64,000 nucleotides of DNA from a virus. The stretch covers positions 1 to 64,000 of IMG/VR virus record IMGVR_UViG_3300002144_000072. The stretch is one strand, 5' to 3'. Each line of letters starts with the position of its first letter. Within the stretch, counting starts at the first letter, position 1. The notes beneath the pieces are model-generated. The model was not told the origin of the DNA, did no database searches, and saw only the letters and a program-made list of their open reading frames with translations. Shown here piece by piece: positions 47,158 through 56,815 of this stretch. Made by a program: the position numbers and the translations under genes.

Positions 47158-48527
47158 AGCATCTCACTGTTGCAGCTTTCAAAGAAATTTGCTAGTCTTG
47201 GAAAAGTCTTAGAGAAATCGGTATTACGACGGCGGTCATGTTCAGTGAACCAATTAAAGAAGTCTAGTTTGCCTTCTTTAATCTTCTCTGGGGCATAGAT
47301 AGCTGATTCCATGTATTTAACGACTCTTTCAAATTTAGCATACTCTAAGTCGTTGAATTTAAAGCGGTTTTTATCGTCTAAATTGGCTAGAATGAAGTCT
47401 AGGTGACTTTGCATGTATGGCATAAACTCCTCTTTAGGCAATATATTCATATCATATTGCAACGGTTCTTTTAGGAACGGTGTATCAAAGCGTACACGCT
47501 GCCATTTGCTTTGCGTAGATCCATTGTACTTCTCACGCCATTCTAAAATCTTTTCTAGCAGACTTTGAAAGTTTGTCACTGATAGTATGTTAAACGTTAT
47601 CATGAATGTAATAGGTAGAGATGTTCTTGTTAGATATGTATCTAAATTCTGTTCCCATACATTCAAGTCTAGGCCAGTACGTATGTACTCTGCTGCTGGA
47701 CCCCATGTATCAATGCTCGTGAAAACTTTAAAGTCTTTGATCTTTCCGTTGTTAACTAGATTGTTTACCTTTTCAACCAATCGTTCTACTAGTACTGGCT
47801 TAACTCCGAAATTAGTATTGATATTAAGTTCTAAGTTAGGCAGAGGATTCTGTTCAAGATCTTCTAATAGCTTCCATGTTGATTTTTGAAGCAACGGTTC
47901 GCCTCCGGTGATACGAAGGATGGTTAAAGTTTTCTTTACTTCGGGCCACCAACGCCACCAGGCATCAACATAAGGGTTGTTATCTTCTTCATAAATCTTA
48001 AACCAGTCAATGTCGTTGCGGTGATTCTTAACCATGTCGTAGGGGCCGTGATCTTTAATCTCTTTGTAGTACGAGCTACTGTGCTTAGGATGGCAGTACC
48101 CGCATTTAAAATTACATTCGTTGCCAAAGCTAACTTCAATGTATTGCGGGTTTATATTCTGATCCCAGTCACCGTCTCGAATTTGTTCAAATCTTTCTGG
48201 AGTATAAATTGTACTATTGCGTTCCTTGCGATCACTAACGTAGCTATCGCCCATTGCTTCGATTTTCCAGCAGTAGTTGCAACCAGCGGGCTTACCACCG
48301 TTGAGCATTTCTAGTCGTTCAAGTTTTTTCTGTTCAGTATTATGTAGCGCACTAGGATCAATAAAGATTTCCTGCATAGGAATCTTGTGCGGGGCGGGAT
48401 GATAACAACTATGTGTTTCTCCTGTACCTAAGTAAATTGTCGTGTGATGCCATTTAGCCATACAGAACGTAGGCGAAACTTCATTCATAATAGGAATGAA
48501 CTTTTTAATTCTTTCTAAGTCGTCCAT
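47154..48527 (-). CDS. Radical SAM protein with twitch domain
   Basis: A 457-residue protein. The radical SAM core has C138-x3-C142-x2-C145 in SFGNECNFKCGYCHPKHSSS and LRITGGEPLL. The N-terminal 90 residues carry two cysteine pairs (FCMAKW, SCYHP and GCNYCW), the layout of a twitch-type auxiliary-cluster domain. Such proteins modify sugars or peptides. It lies among glycosyltransferase genes; substrate unknown. The FdxA ferredoxin might supply electrons, a guess. Confidence 0.75.
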   Translation of the reverse strand: MDDLERIKKFIPIMNEVSPTFCMAKWHHTTIYLGTGETHSCYHPAPHKIPMQEIFIDPSALHNTEQKKLERLEMLNGGKPAGCNYCWKIEAMGDSYVSDRKERNSTIYTPERFEQIRDGDWDQNINPQYIEVSFGNECNFKCGYCHPKHSSSYYKEIKDHGPYDMVKNHRNDIDWFKIYEEDNNPYVDAWWRWWPEVKKTLTILRITGGEPLLQKSTWKLLEDLEQNPLPNLELNINTNFGVKPVLVERLVEKVNNLVNNGKIKDFKVFTSIDTWGPAAEYIRTGLDLNVWEQNLDTYLTRTSLPITFMITFNILSVTNFQSLLEKILEWREKYNGSTQSKWQRVRFDTPFLKEPLQYDMNILPKEEFMPYMQSHLDFILANLDDKNRFKFNDLEYAKFERVVKYMESAIYAPEKIKEGKLDFFNWFTEHDRRRNTDFSKTFPRLANFFESCNSEML

Positions 48528-49557
48528 CGAACTGTTCCTTTAACCAAGCAAAGTCGTTGATTTTTTTAAGTGTTTCTAAATCTGTCTTGTGTTTAATACC
48601 GTATTCTTTTCCAGCATTGGCACCATCGATTGCATTTTCGTCACTTGAGTCTTCACACCATACTTTTAATCTATACTGCGTTTCTTCGTCTTGTTGTCGC
48701 TCAATCACACGACTAGCTAGCTTGGCACATTCTCTAAATGCACTTTTCCAAGTATTAAACGGATCAGTATTAAATCCGTTTATGTTAGATACTGATTGCA
48801 TAGGCCTAAACCATTTACTAATACTTGTAGTCATATCTGGTTTAGATAAATCCATGTCTATAGTTAGTTGTCTAGGTAATAGTTTAACTCCACCATTACC
48901 ATATTCTAAACCGTTAACCGGGTTTCTACTTTGCCATACATGCACTGTTTGCTTTGCATTAAAGTCATAGTGCGGAATGTAGTGATCAAACTTAAACGTA
49001 TTCTCAATAATCGCATCTGCATCAACTACATAAAACATGTCAGTAGTAGCTGTCTTTGCTGCTTCAATGTGTGCTTGATGTATACCTTTAATATCTTTAA
49101 TCCAGAAGATTTTATTTCCTCTTAATCTAGGAACCAGATCTGCAAATCGTTCAACTGCAAACGGTTCGTGATAGGATATAAACACAACATCAGACATCTG
49201 CGGTATGCTGGCTTGATATTCTATTTCTTTCTTTTTAGTAAAAAATCTATAATCCCATTCACGTTGTAGTATACGTGCGGCTTTAGGAAATATACAAATA
49301 CCATCATAATAATCACCATTTTTAAAAACATGAATGTATTCTTCGTCCCATTTAGGAATACGATAATCTAAATTAAAAACTTCTTTAAGATTAACATAAT
49401 CCCACACTACCCAGAAAAATTTAGTAAATGCCTTAGATTTAACTTCTTCAAATGTTTTTATATTTTCAAGTTTCTGTGCATTAGGAAACCGATGTTTGAA
49501 TCTTTCCCAAGCATCGTTATCTACTGATCCTTTTCCGACATAAAAAATATCATACAT
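48505..49557 (-). CDS. GT-A-like glycosyltransferase with N-terminal extension
   Basis: A 350-residue protein. The C-terminal 230 residues are a paralogue of the next upstream gene (VVFISYHEPFAVERFADLVP, then DMFYVVDADAII with the DxD metal motif, and LEYGNGGVKLLPR). The N-terminal 120 residues (MYDIFYVGKGSVDNDAWERF) form a separate module. Overlaps its neighbours slightly. Sugar donor unknown. Confidence 0.65.
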   Translation of the reverse strand: MYDIFYVGKGSVDNDAWERFKHRFPNAQKLENIKTFEEVKSKAFTKFFWVVWDYVNLKEVFNLDYRIPKWDEEYIHVFKNGDYYDGICIFPKAARILQREWDYRFFTKKKEIEYQASIPQMSDVVFISYHEPFAVERFADLVPRLRGNKIFWIKDIKGIHQAHIEAAKTATTDMFYVVDADAIIENTFKFDHYIPHYDFNAKQTVHVWQSRNPVNGLEYGNGGVKLLPRQLTIDMDLSKPDMTTSISKWFRPMQSVSNINGFNTDPFNTWKSAFRECAKLASRVIERQQDEETQYRLKVWCEDSSDENAIDGANAGKEYGIKHKTDLETLKKINDFAWLKEQFDGRLRKN

Positions 49558-50443
49558 TATCGGGCATCCGATAATACGTTAAGCCTAGATTAATTGTTTC
49601 GTCATACAGATCTAAAATATATTTGCTCTGTTGTGAATCAAAGTTAGGCCAGTCTAGTCCAAGTTGCTGTTTAAGTTGTACGCCTAACGCTCGTGCATCA
49701 GCTTCGGGATTAGTATGATTAACTTTTTCTTCGTAGATGTCTCTTAATATTTCAAAGTCTCTAACGTCAATGTAATTCCAATCTGTACAATTAGTCATGT
49801 ACGTTCCCATACGGGCGCCAAGGATTGCATACACTCCGTTTTCTTCATGCATGCCTACAGTTGACCACATACGTAATCTATGGATATTGTGCCACCATAT
49901 ACTCTCTTTAATTTCCTGAGGTGGAACTTTAACTCCGTCAAGTAGAGTCATTTTAACACCTTCACGGAATCCAGCACGCCAGGCTTGGAACGGACTTCCT
50001 GTAATAATACTTTCGCTATAAACTCTAGGAAAGTTTTTATAGCCATCTTCCCAACAGAAGTCTACTTGACCTCTATCACTGTCCGAATTTTCGTGTGTAC
50101 GCATATCGAGTACAAAATCTTTCTTCCAGATTTTCACGCCGCCGTTGCCATATCGCAATCCGTTAATAGTATTGCGGCCGCACCATCCATAGACTTGTAT
50201 CTTAGGATCGCTCATGTCTAATTCTAGATTAAAGAAAGCAGGATCAACAATGTTATCAGCGTCAACAGTAATAAACCATTCAGTATCGCTGAGTTCAGCT
50301 GCGGCTTTGTGTGCATGATCACTGCCTTTGACGCCGTGAACTCGTTTTGCCCATGGTACTTTATTACACAAGTCAGCATAATGCAGATCAGCATTAGGCT
50401 CATCATAACTTAAAAATATAACGTCAAATTCTACTGTTTTCAT
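49550..50443 (-). CDS. GT-A-like glycosyltransferase
   Basis: A 297-residue protein with DVIFLSYDEPNADLHYADLC at the N-terminus, a DxD motif in TEWFITVDADNIVDPAFF, and the RYGNGGVKIWKKD block. It is a paralogue of the C-terminal part of the gene at 48505. Fits a nucleotide-sugar transferase. ATGA-coupled upstream. Confidence 0.65.
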   Translation of the reverse strand: MKTVEFDVIFLSYDEPNADLHYADLCNKVPWAKRVHGVKGSDHAHKAAAELSDTEWFITVDADNIVDPAFFNLELDMSDPKIQVYGWCGRNTINGLRYGNGGVKIWKKDFVLDMRTHENSDSDRGQVDFCWEDGYKNFPRVYSESIITGSPFQAWRAGFREGVKMTLLDGVKVPPQEIKESIWWHNIHRLRMWSTVGMHEENGVYAILGARMGTYMTNCTDWNYIDVRDFEILRDIYEEKVNHTNPEADARALGVQLKQQLGLDWPNFDSQQSKYILDLYDETINLGLTYYRMPDNV

Positions 50444-51048
50444 TTATACTCTATTACATAATTTTTAAATAAGCGTCTAGTATACACACTGAAATTTTCA
50501 TAATCAATATCTTTTAATGTTTTAGTTTTACCTACTAGTTCATTAATTTTAACAGAAAACATCTCAAAGATCAAGTTCGGATCGTTGTATTCGGTAATTA
50601 AAAAATTCATTTCAGTGTCACCATCCCAAACAATTTTTCTTTTTTTGATATCACCTTTTACTTTTTTAGTTCCGCCTAGTTCTGCTGACAATTGAATTTT
50701 TAGAGTTTTATTTTTTGATGAGTATGCCAAATAAACATCAGGTTTTATAATATCCGAAAATTCAATTGACGAGATTCTATGTAAAACATCATCAATTTTA
50801 AAAATGCTTTTTGTTTCAGCTATTTCTAAACTACTCGAATCTATGTCAACAAAGCATTTATGAATCATAATTTCGCTGTTGATAATAGATTCTGCAGTTT
50901 CTGTATCTAAAGAAATCTTATTTTTCTCTGTTGTAAAAGCATGATCCGGGCCAACTGATTTTACTGCGCCTGTTTCAGGATCAAACACTGCAACATACTT
51001 GGTTGGCTCAGGAATATAATTAGCTAACCATTCGTCAAAGTCTATCAT
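50440..51048 (-). CDS. Conserved protein of unknown function
   Basis: A 202-residue acidic protein. The ATG at 51048 overlaps the upstream stop as ATGA and is preferred over a start three codons earlier (51057). It contains VFDPETGAVKSVGPDHAFTT and a beta-rich middle. It lies between glycosyltransferase genes. Function unknown. Confidence 0.55.
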   Translation of the reverse strand: MIDFDEWLANYIPEPTKYVAVFDPETGAVKSVGPDHAFTTEKNKISLDTETAESIINSEIMIHKCFVDIDSSSLEIAETKSIFKIDDVLHRISSIEFSDIIKPDVYLAYSSKNKTLKIQLSAELGGTKKVKGDIKKRKIVWDGDTEMNFLITEYNDPNLIFEMFSVKINELVGKTKTLKDIDYENFSVYTRRLFKNYVIEYK

Positions 51049-51884
51049 TTTTTCCATGCTATTTCCTCTAACACACTTATAACTTCATCTGTAATTTTAT
51101 CTTTTTCTACATAATGAACGATGTCGTGCTGTTGATAATTTCCAATTTTCAATTGTCCGCCCTTACCAAAATAAAATCCAACATGGTCGCTCCACTTAGT
51201 GGCAGGCCAGGGCCAATTTTGTACTAGCGGTTTCATATGTACTACTCTAGGAAATTCTAAAGGATATGCAATATCATCTTGAATATCTAGAATTTTTGCC
51301 GATAAACTAAATGCTTCGTCTGTTCCTATAACTTTAGGCTTGCCTGCTGACAAAAACATATTAGAGAATTCAATAGGGTTTTTAATAATTTCTCTGCCAA
51401 GATTAAAAAACTCTTTTACTAGCTTGCTATCTTTCTTAAAAAATGTATAAAATGAATATAGATTAGGCAACTCGTTTCTGACGAATGTTTTTCTATAATC
51501 AGTGCCTGTAATTAGCTCACCCCTGTAAGTGTACGCTTTGTTAGCAACGTACAATTCACTATTCTCAATAAAATATTCTGCCCAGTGGCTATAATCTCTT
51601 GTAAACAACATATCAACATCTAGACATACTGTATGCTCAAAAGGTGTTAGTTCATCCATCCAACTACGACCATCCCAGAATGTTTCTTGATCCCATTCAA
51701 TAACATGATCAAATACCCAAGGACTCTTTAACTTAGCTAGCTTGTCTTTGCTATCAATTACCAATGCAACTTTGTCGTAGCCTTCTCTTTGTGTATTCTT
51801 AATACTTAATGCTAATGCATACGCTAATTGTAGATAATCTACAGACTTGTGTTCGGCAACAATTAAAAGATATCCAAAGTTCAT
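51045..51884 (-). CDS. Glycosyltransferase-like protein, GT8-type
   Basis: A 279-residue protein with HTVCLDVDMLFTRDYSHWAE (DxD, typical of GT8-like nucleotide-diphospho-sugar transferases) and an N-terminal Rossmann-like strand. The C-terminal HMKPLVQNWPWPATKWSDHV may be the His-containing metal site. ATGA-coupled on both sides. Acceptor unknown. Confidence 0.65.
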   Translation of the reverse strand: MNFGYLLIVAEHKSVDYLQLAYALALSIKNTQREGYDKVALVIDSKDKLAKLKSPWVFDHVIEWDQETFWDGRSWMDELTPFEHTVCLDVDMLFTRDYSHWAEYFIENSELYVANKAYTYRGELITGTDYRKTFVRNELPNLYSFYTFFKKDSKLVKEFFNLGREIIKNPIEFSNMFLSAGKPKVIGTDEAFSLSAKILDIQDDIAYPLEFPRVVHMKPLVQNWPWPATKWSDHVGFYFGKGGQLKIGNYQQHDIVHYVEKDKITDEVISVLEEIAWKK

Positions 51885-52741
51885 ATTAGCTCCAGTAATT
51901 TATCTTTATTACGAATAATACTTTGCTTATTCATTACATGAACATCAACTCCTGATAATGCTGCTGCACAATAATCAGATCCTAACCTGGAACTAACTAA
52001 CACCGTTAGGCGATCTCCAATAACCTCATGTAGTACATCCTTATCTAATAAAGACAATACAGGGGGTAATATTCCATTTTCGTCTTCTTCAAATCCACCT
52101 AGTATATGTTTGGCTACACTAAATGCAATATCGTTTCTAAACTGTCTGCTGTCAAATCTAAAAATATCAGCATAGTACTGATAGTGGTCTTTAACAAAAT
52201 TTACTGTGTCAAATAATAACTTAGCGTCACTTGTTTTACTAAACATAACTGTAGTGGCCCAGTAAAGTTTTACTCCAACTTCTGAAATATAAACATCGTT
52301 ATATCCTAATCGTTCTTGACCATATATATCATTTATCGATTCGCCGATTAGTACGTCAGCATCAACATTCCAATATTCACTTAGTCTATTAGAAAAAATT
52401 AAAAAGTCACTGTCAATTAACAGTGTACGATCATACGGAGTTAGGTCCCATGCTGATCCCCTGTTTGAATTTATGAACGGCACAACCATATTAGATTCAC
52501 CATCGTGTAATCTTCGTTGATTGTCTGTTTGTGGACGATCTACAACTATGATGTTTTCAAATACAGCTGATGCTGTGTCTAACATATTAGATTCAGCTAA
52601 CCAATCAACTGTCGATTGGTCAGTCACTAAAGATGCAGGTACCATTAACTGTTTTTTTGCAAGGCCGCCTGATATAATAGCCATCAGCGCATAATCAACT
52701 GTTCGATTGTTATGAGCATAGATTAAAATTCCACGTGTCAT
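51881..52741 (-). CDS. Glycosyltransferase-like protein
   Basis: A 286-residue protein similar in layout to its downstream neighbour. DRTLLIDSDFLIFSNRLSEY holds a DxD motif, and MTRGILIYAHNNRTVDYALM is the N-terminal strand. Probably a distant paralogue. ATGA-coupled. Confidence 0.6.
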   Translation of the reverse strand: MTRGILIYAHNNRTVDYALMAIISGGLAKKQLMVPASLVTDQSTVDWLAESNMLDTASAVFENIIVVDRPQTDNQRRLHDGESNMVVPFINSNRGSAWDLTPYDRTLLIDSDFLIFSNRLSEYWNVDADVLIGESINDIYGQERLGYNDVYISEVGVKLYWATTVMFSKTSDAKLLFDTVNFVKDHYQYYADIFRFDSRQFRNDIAFSVAKHILGGFEEDENGILPPVLSLLDKDVLHEVIGDRLTVLVSSRLGSDYCAAALSGVDVHVMNKQSIIRNKDKLLELI

Positions 52742-53088
52742 TGTTCTAGCATCTTCTCTACAGAACGACTCTTCTTTAATTTTTGATAATGCTCGAAGTA
52801 TTCATTTGTAGCTTCAAAATATCTACTAAACACTTCATCTTTAAACGCTTCTACATCTTCTATAAGAATAGGATTATCATTTACATCTAGCAGTACAACG
52901 CCGCTAGTGCGGCCTTTATTACACAACATTTCGACAAATGTTAAAAGAGTTTGGTCAATGTGAAACAAGCCGCCATTAAACCCGTAGGTTAATCTAGCTT
53001 CTGCTTTTTCTTTAAGAGTTTTACGTTGGATTGAAAATGTTTGCTTGTAATTAGCAAACTCCAGAGCTCGTTTGAGTTGCTCTTGCAT
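52738..53088 (-). CDS. Conserved small protein between fibre and glycan genes
   Basis: A 116-residue helical protein with LTYGFNGGLFHIDQTLLTFV and the C-terminal YQKLKKSRSVEKML. AAGGAG lies upstream. A candidate TATAAATA box sits 140 bp upstream in the preceding gene. Function unknown; it may assist fibre assembly, from position only. Confidence 0.5.
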   Translation of the reverse strand: MQEQLKRALEFANYKQTFSIQRKTLKEKAEARLTYGFNGGLFHIDQTLLTFVEMLCNKGRTSGVVLLDVNDNPILIEDVEAFKDEVFSRYFEATNEYFEHYQKLKKSRSVEKMLEQ

Positions 53089-53146
53089 GTTTTCTCCTTA
53101 ATTAACTGCGCTGTTTATTTAGCGGCCAGCTGTTTCAAGGAAAAAT

Positions 53147-54037
53147 TTATCCGCCTATATTGGCTACAGTTAACGAAGTAGGAACATACTGTAGCCAGGT
53201 GCTCGAAGCAGGCAACAACGTTCCAGTTGGATATTTATAAGATGCTGATATTGTTAGTATACCGTCAACAGTATCTGGGCCAGCGCCCGTAGCAGTATGG
53301 CCATCTTGCAAATCAACAAAAATTTCTAGGCTTGATGCAGTTGATCTAGCTGAAAGAGAATATGTGTTTGATCCGTACGGGCTGGAGGCAGAGGTTGAAT
53401 AAAATGTTCTATAATTACTATCTGTCCTATACCAATTAGTACCGTCTGTCGGTGATGTGCCTGCGCCTGGATTGTTGCCGCCAATGCCTTGTGTGCCCGC
53501 AGAACTTAATAGCGACGACCAACTTGTATTTTGAGATGTAGCAGTTCCACCAGCTCTAGCAGCACTTATTAATATTTGGCCGCCTGCATTGAAGAAGTAT
53601 CTTGCAGCATTAGCATCTGCCCAAATAGCTGTCACTGTTGTCCTTAATTGCACCGACCAAGCACTAGTAAATGTTTTTGGAACGGCGGTGGCAACTCCAA
53701 ATTGACCAGATCCGACATTAAATCTGTTAGATGCAAGAGTCGCTGCTAACGTACTATAATAAGTGACTGGTTCGGTAGATGCATTAAATGCAACTGTTTG
53801 ACCTTCGGTTTTACTAGGAACTGTTGCATAGCTACCATTCTGATGCAATGAAGCATTTAAAATGTCGTATCTTAAATTACTCCATTCGTTGACTGTGACT
53901 TTATTTCCTATAGCAACACTTGCACTTATCGGAGTTTGTCCATACCCATAAGTTGCTGAGCCTGCACCGAGTACTTCAATGACAGCATTTCTAATGTTAT
54001 TGTAGTCAGTGTACTTAATTGTGTCGTTAACGGCCAT
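53147..54037 (-). CDS. Tail-associated adhesin-like protein, paralogue 1
   Basis: A 296-residue Ser/Thr/Gly-rich beta protein. It shares with the next upstream gene a plan of GYGQT, SLRYD-type (NLRYDILNASLHQNG), RYFFNAGG and a C-terminal VDGxLTIS strand. No enzyme motif. Likely a structural protein at the tail. Its start has no clear ribosome site. Confidence 0.6.
   Translation of the reverse strand: MAVNDTIKYTDYNNIRNAVIEVLGAGSATYGYGQTPISASVAIGNKVTVNEWSNLRYDILNASLHQNGSYATVPSKTEGQTVAFNASTEPVTYYSTLAATLASNRFNVGSGQFGVATAVPKTFTSAWSVQLRTTVTAIWADANAARYFFNAGGQILISAARAGGTATSQNTSWSSLLSSAGTQGIGGNNPGAGTSPTDGTNWYRTDSNYRTFYSTSASSPYGSNTYSLSARSTASSLEIFVDLQDGHTATGAGPDTVDGILTISASYKYPTGTLLPASSTWLQYVPTSLTVANIGG
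53232..53239 (-). promoter_or_regulatory. TATAAATA box on the minus strand
   Basis: A perfect late consensus inside the 3' part of the 53147 gene, about 140 bp before the gene at 53088. It could drive the glycan island late; it may also be chance. Confidence 0.35.
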
Positions 54038-54073
54038 GAATATATTCTTCTATATGAGTTTCTATTTAATATC

Positions 54074-54970
54074 TTACGATGCTATAATACTCGAAAGTGA
54101 GTACGAAGGACTAGTTATAGCAAACGTTCCGCTAGGAAATAATGATCCAGCGGCTTTGACTTCGGCAACTGAAACTGTTAATGTTCCGTCTACACTATCG
54201 CCTGGGGGATCTATATGTGGATCAACATAGCTATCATTTAATGTAATCTTTATAGTCAACACTGTTGCTGTTCCAGATGAATTATCTGCAACATCAGTTT
54301 TAGCCTCTAGTACGTAGTTGTTCGCAGAATAAGGCGTAGACAATGAGTTTTGATAATATGTTTGATATGCGTTAGTAAGTGTATAATAGTTAATAGCCGG
54401 ATCAGTATTAGCTCCAAACGCTCTAGTTCCTACACTAGATAAAAATGTTTTCCACGCATTGACTTGTGCAGTTGTCGACCCCCCGGATATAATAGAATTA
54501 ATCCTAACAGTGCCTCCACTATTAAAAAAGTATCTAGCTTCAGTAGGAGTGGAAAATGTCACAGTTAACTCAGATGTAGCTGTTAACGACCAAGTAGACG
54601 AATACGAAGTAGATGCTGCATTTGCAACAATAGATTGATTATTTGCTAGTACAAACCTGTTTGCAATAGCCTGATCTAATAAAGTGTCATAGTTGCTATT
54701 AGGTGATGATCCGCCATAGCCTATTGGATCTCCAACATTAACAGTGACAATAGCTGGCATAACTCCGTCTTGATGATATCGAATACTAGTGACATCATAT
54801 CTCAATAGATCCCATTGAGCTTTAGTGATATTATTACCTGTAAAAACGTCAGCTGATTGTACGGTTTGACCATAACCTCGGGTGCCAGTACCTGTTCCTA
54901 ACAAAGACTGAGCTTTATCCTGAATAGTAATATAGTCGGCTGCTGTTATTTGAGATCCTGAAGACGCCAT
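54074..54970 (-). CDS. Tail-associated adhesin-like protein, paralogue 2
   Basis: A 298-residue paralogue of the preceding entry: RGYGQTVQSADVFTGNNITK, LLRYDVTSIRYHQDG, ARYFFNSGGTVRIN and DSVDGTLTVS are shared elements. AAGGAT ribosome site. The pair likely arose by duplication and diverged. Structural. Confidence 0.6.
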   Translation of the reverse strand: MASSGSQITAADYITIQDKAQSLLGTGTGTRGYGQTVQSADVFTGNNITKAQWDLLRYDVTSIRYHQDGVMPAIVTVNVGDPIGYGGSSPNSNYDTLLDQAIANRFVLANNQSIVANAASTSYSSTWSLTATSELTVTFSTPTEARYFFNSGGTVRINSIISGGSTTAQVNAWKTFLSSVGTRAFGANTDPAINYYTLTNAYQTYYQNSLSTPYSANNYVLEAKTDVADNSSGTATVLTIKITLNDSYVDPHIDPPGDSVDGTLTVSVAEVKAAGSLFPSGTFAITSPSYSLSSIIAS

Positions 54971-54979
54971 TTGTTATCC

Positions 54980-56782
54980 TTAAACTTTAAGTACACACTC
55001 AACTAACTTTTCAGCGTCGTCTGCGTTTGATTCTAATGCAACACCAACCATTGCAGTTGTTGCTACTGTTGTGCATACGCCGTCGATCCAAGCATACACA
55101 ACTTGACCTTTTTTAACAGCACCTTTAACACGCACAGGAACACGACCTGTAAGTGCAATATATTGCCCTTCGGCATCACTATTCATCATAATTGCTGGGT
55201 TTGTTGAAACAACACCAATACAATGATTACTTGCAGTTGCTGGCTCTACTTCATGCTCTTCACACGTACATACTGCCACTGCTGTACCTGGCACTAGTTC
55301 AATTGCTGTTGTGTATTTTTCTGCTAAGTCAGCATAGCGAGCTGCGGTTGCAGTTCCGTTGAATAAATTAGCAGTAATATTTCCACTAGAATCTCTAGCA
55401 GCAATACTATATGCAGTTGCACTTAGTCTAGCCGTTCTGTATTTGGTACTCGTTGTACCATCATTCCACGTTGGGTCTGATAATGCATCAGTTTTATCTA
55501 TAAATGTTCTATCTACTTTGTCAGCAATACCAATAAATTGAGTTGCATATATGTTGCCAGTAGCATCACGCACCGGAATCGTAGCAACTGCTGACCCCGG
55601 AACTGCCACTGACGGTTCTAAGTCGTTTAACTTACCAGAGTTTGTTGCTGTTGCTGCTGATCCTGTCACAGAACCAGTGAGTGTACCAACAATGTTTGCT
55701 CCGGCATACCCAATTTGCTTAGTTGTTCCGTCAATCATTATCTGACTGTCAGACGAATAAACATTACCGTAATGACTACCTGTAGTAGTACCAGTAGCAT
55801 TGCCTGTTAGATTACCAGTAAACACAGTAGAATAAACGTTGCTCCACTTAGATAGTGACGATCCTAATGTATAAGCATTGTTATCTGCTGGTACTACTCC
55901 TGTAGAGGTAATAACTGCAATGTCTCGCTCGTCTGTTGTTTCTGCAACAGAAATTCTAAATGTAATCGAATTGCCTAATCGGTTCTCGAAAATAGCTTCG
56001 TCACCATTTTCAATACGGATTCGTATGTCGTTGCCGTCACCAATTTGTATGCCCGTATCTGCAAACGATACTTCTTCAGTGAACGCATTGTCGCCCTTTC
56101 TCAAGAACTGGTCAGCGCCAACACCTCCTAGTTGAATTGCATTTTGTGTTGTGCCCCACATGATGTAATCATCAGTAGAAACACCTGTTTGAGATTTAGC
56201 AAGGGTAAACCCTTTCTTAATAACTGAAAAGTCTTCAATTGTATTCTGTGCATTATCAAGTGTAAATGCAGTTTTGCTAAAGATACCAATTACTTTGCTA
56301 TCTGCAATAATTTTTAAAATAGTGTGAGGGCCAACTGTGGTCGACACTGTACCTTTTACAGTATCCGGGCTCACCGTCGATGTGCCTAGATCCGGGCTCG
56401 AAACTGGACCAACAAGAGTAAAGTCTACACCGTTCCATGCATATAACTGTTTTGCAGAACTATCCCACCAAAAATCACCTGACGCTAATCCGCTTGGAGC
56501 AGTAGCACTAACTTCAGCGCCGCCGGCTAGTTTAAATCTAGAACCGTTATAAAATTTTAGCTTTTGATTTGCAGAATCGTACCATATCTGACCAGTCACA
56601 ACCTTGGGTGGTGCTGTAGTATTTGAAAAAGATTCTAGTAAGTGCAAGAAATTTTCGTTCTGTACTTCGCCATAACCGGCGTAGTTTTTACCCACAAATC
56701 TAAGATCTGTTGTAGTATCAATAGTGCCATCCGCTACTGATACTAGGAATGTTCCGTTAAATTTATCTACTTGATATGCCAT
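54980..56782 (-). CDS. Long tail-fibre protein, N-module family, Peptidase-G2-like tail
   Basis: A 600-residue fibre. Residues 1-170 are the module shared by four genes (KNYAGYGEVQNENFLHLLES, then GQIWYDSANQKLKFYNGSRF). The shaft is Ser/Thr/Gly-rich. The C-terminal 120 residues (ADLAEKYTTAIELVPGTAVA, then TGRVPVRVKGAVKKGQVVYA) resemble intramolecular-chaperone Peptidase_G2-type ends of phage fibres. An AATAAATA late-type box lies in the gap upstream (56800-56815, minus strand). Confidence 0.65.
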   Translation of the reverse strand: MAYQVDKFNGTFLVSVADGTIDTTTDLRFVGKNYAGYGEVQNENFLHLLESFSNTTAPPKVVTGQIWYDSANQKLKFYNGSRFKLAGGAEVSATAPSGLASGDFWWDSSAKQLYAWNGVDFTLVGPVSSPDLGTSTVSPDTVKGTVSTTVGPHTILKIIADSKVIGIFSKTAFTLDNAQNTIEDFSVIKKGFTLAKSQTGVSTDDYIMWGTTQNAIQLGGVGADQFLRKGDNAFTEEVSFADTGIQIGDGNDIRIRIENGDEAIFENRLGNSITFRISVAETTDERDIAVITSTGVVPADNNAYTLGSSLSKWSNVYSTVFTGNLTGNATGTTTGSHYGNVYSSDSQIMIDGTTKQIGYAGANIVGTLTGSVTGSAATATNSGKLNDLEPSVAVPGSAVATIPVRDATGNIYATQFIGIADKVDRTFIDKTDALSDPTWNDGTTSTKYRTARLSATAYSIAARDSSGNITANLFNGTATAARYADLAEKYTTAIELVPGTAVAVCTCEEHEVEPATASNHCIGVVSTNPAIMMNSDAEGQYIALTGRVPVRVKGAVKKGQVVYAWIDGVCTTVATTAMVGVALESNADDAEKLVECVLKV

Positions 56783-56815
56783 TCTGTTAGCCCCTAATGT
56801 CTATTATTTATTGTA

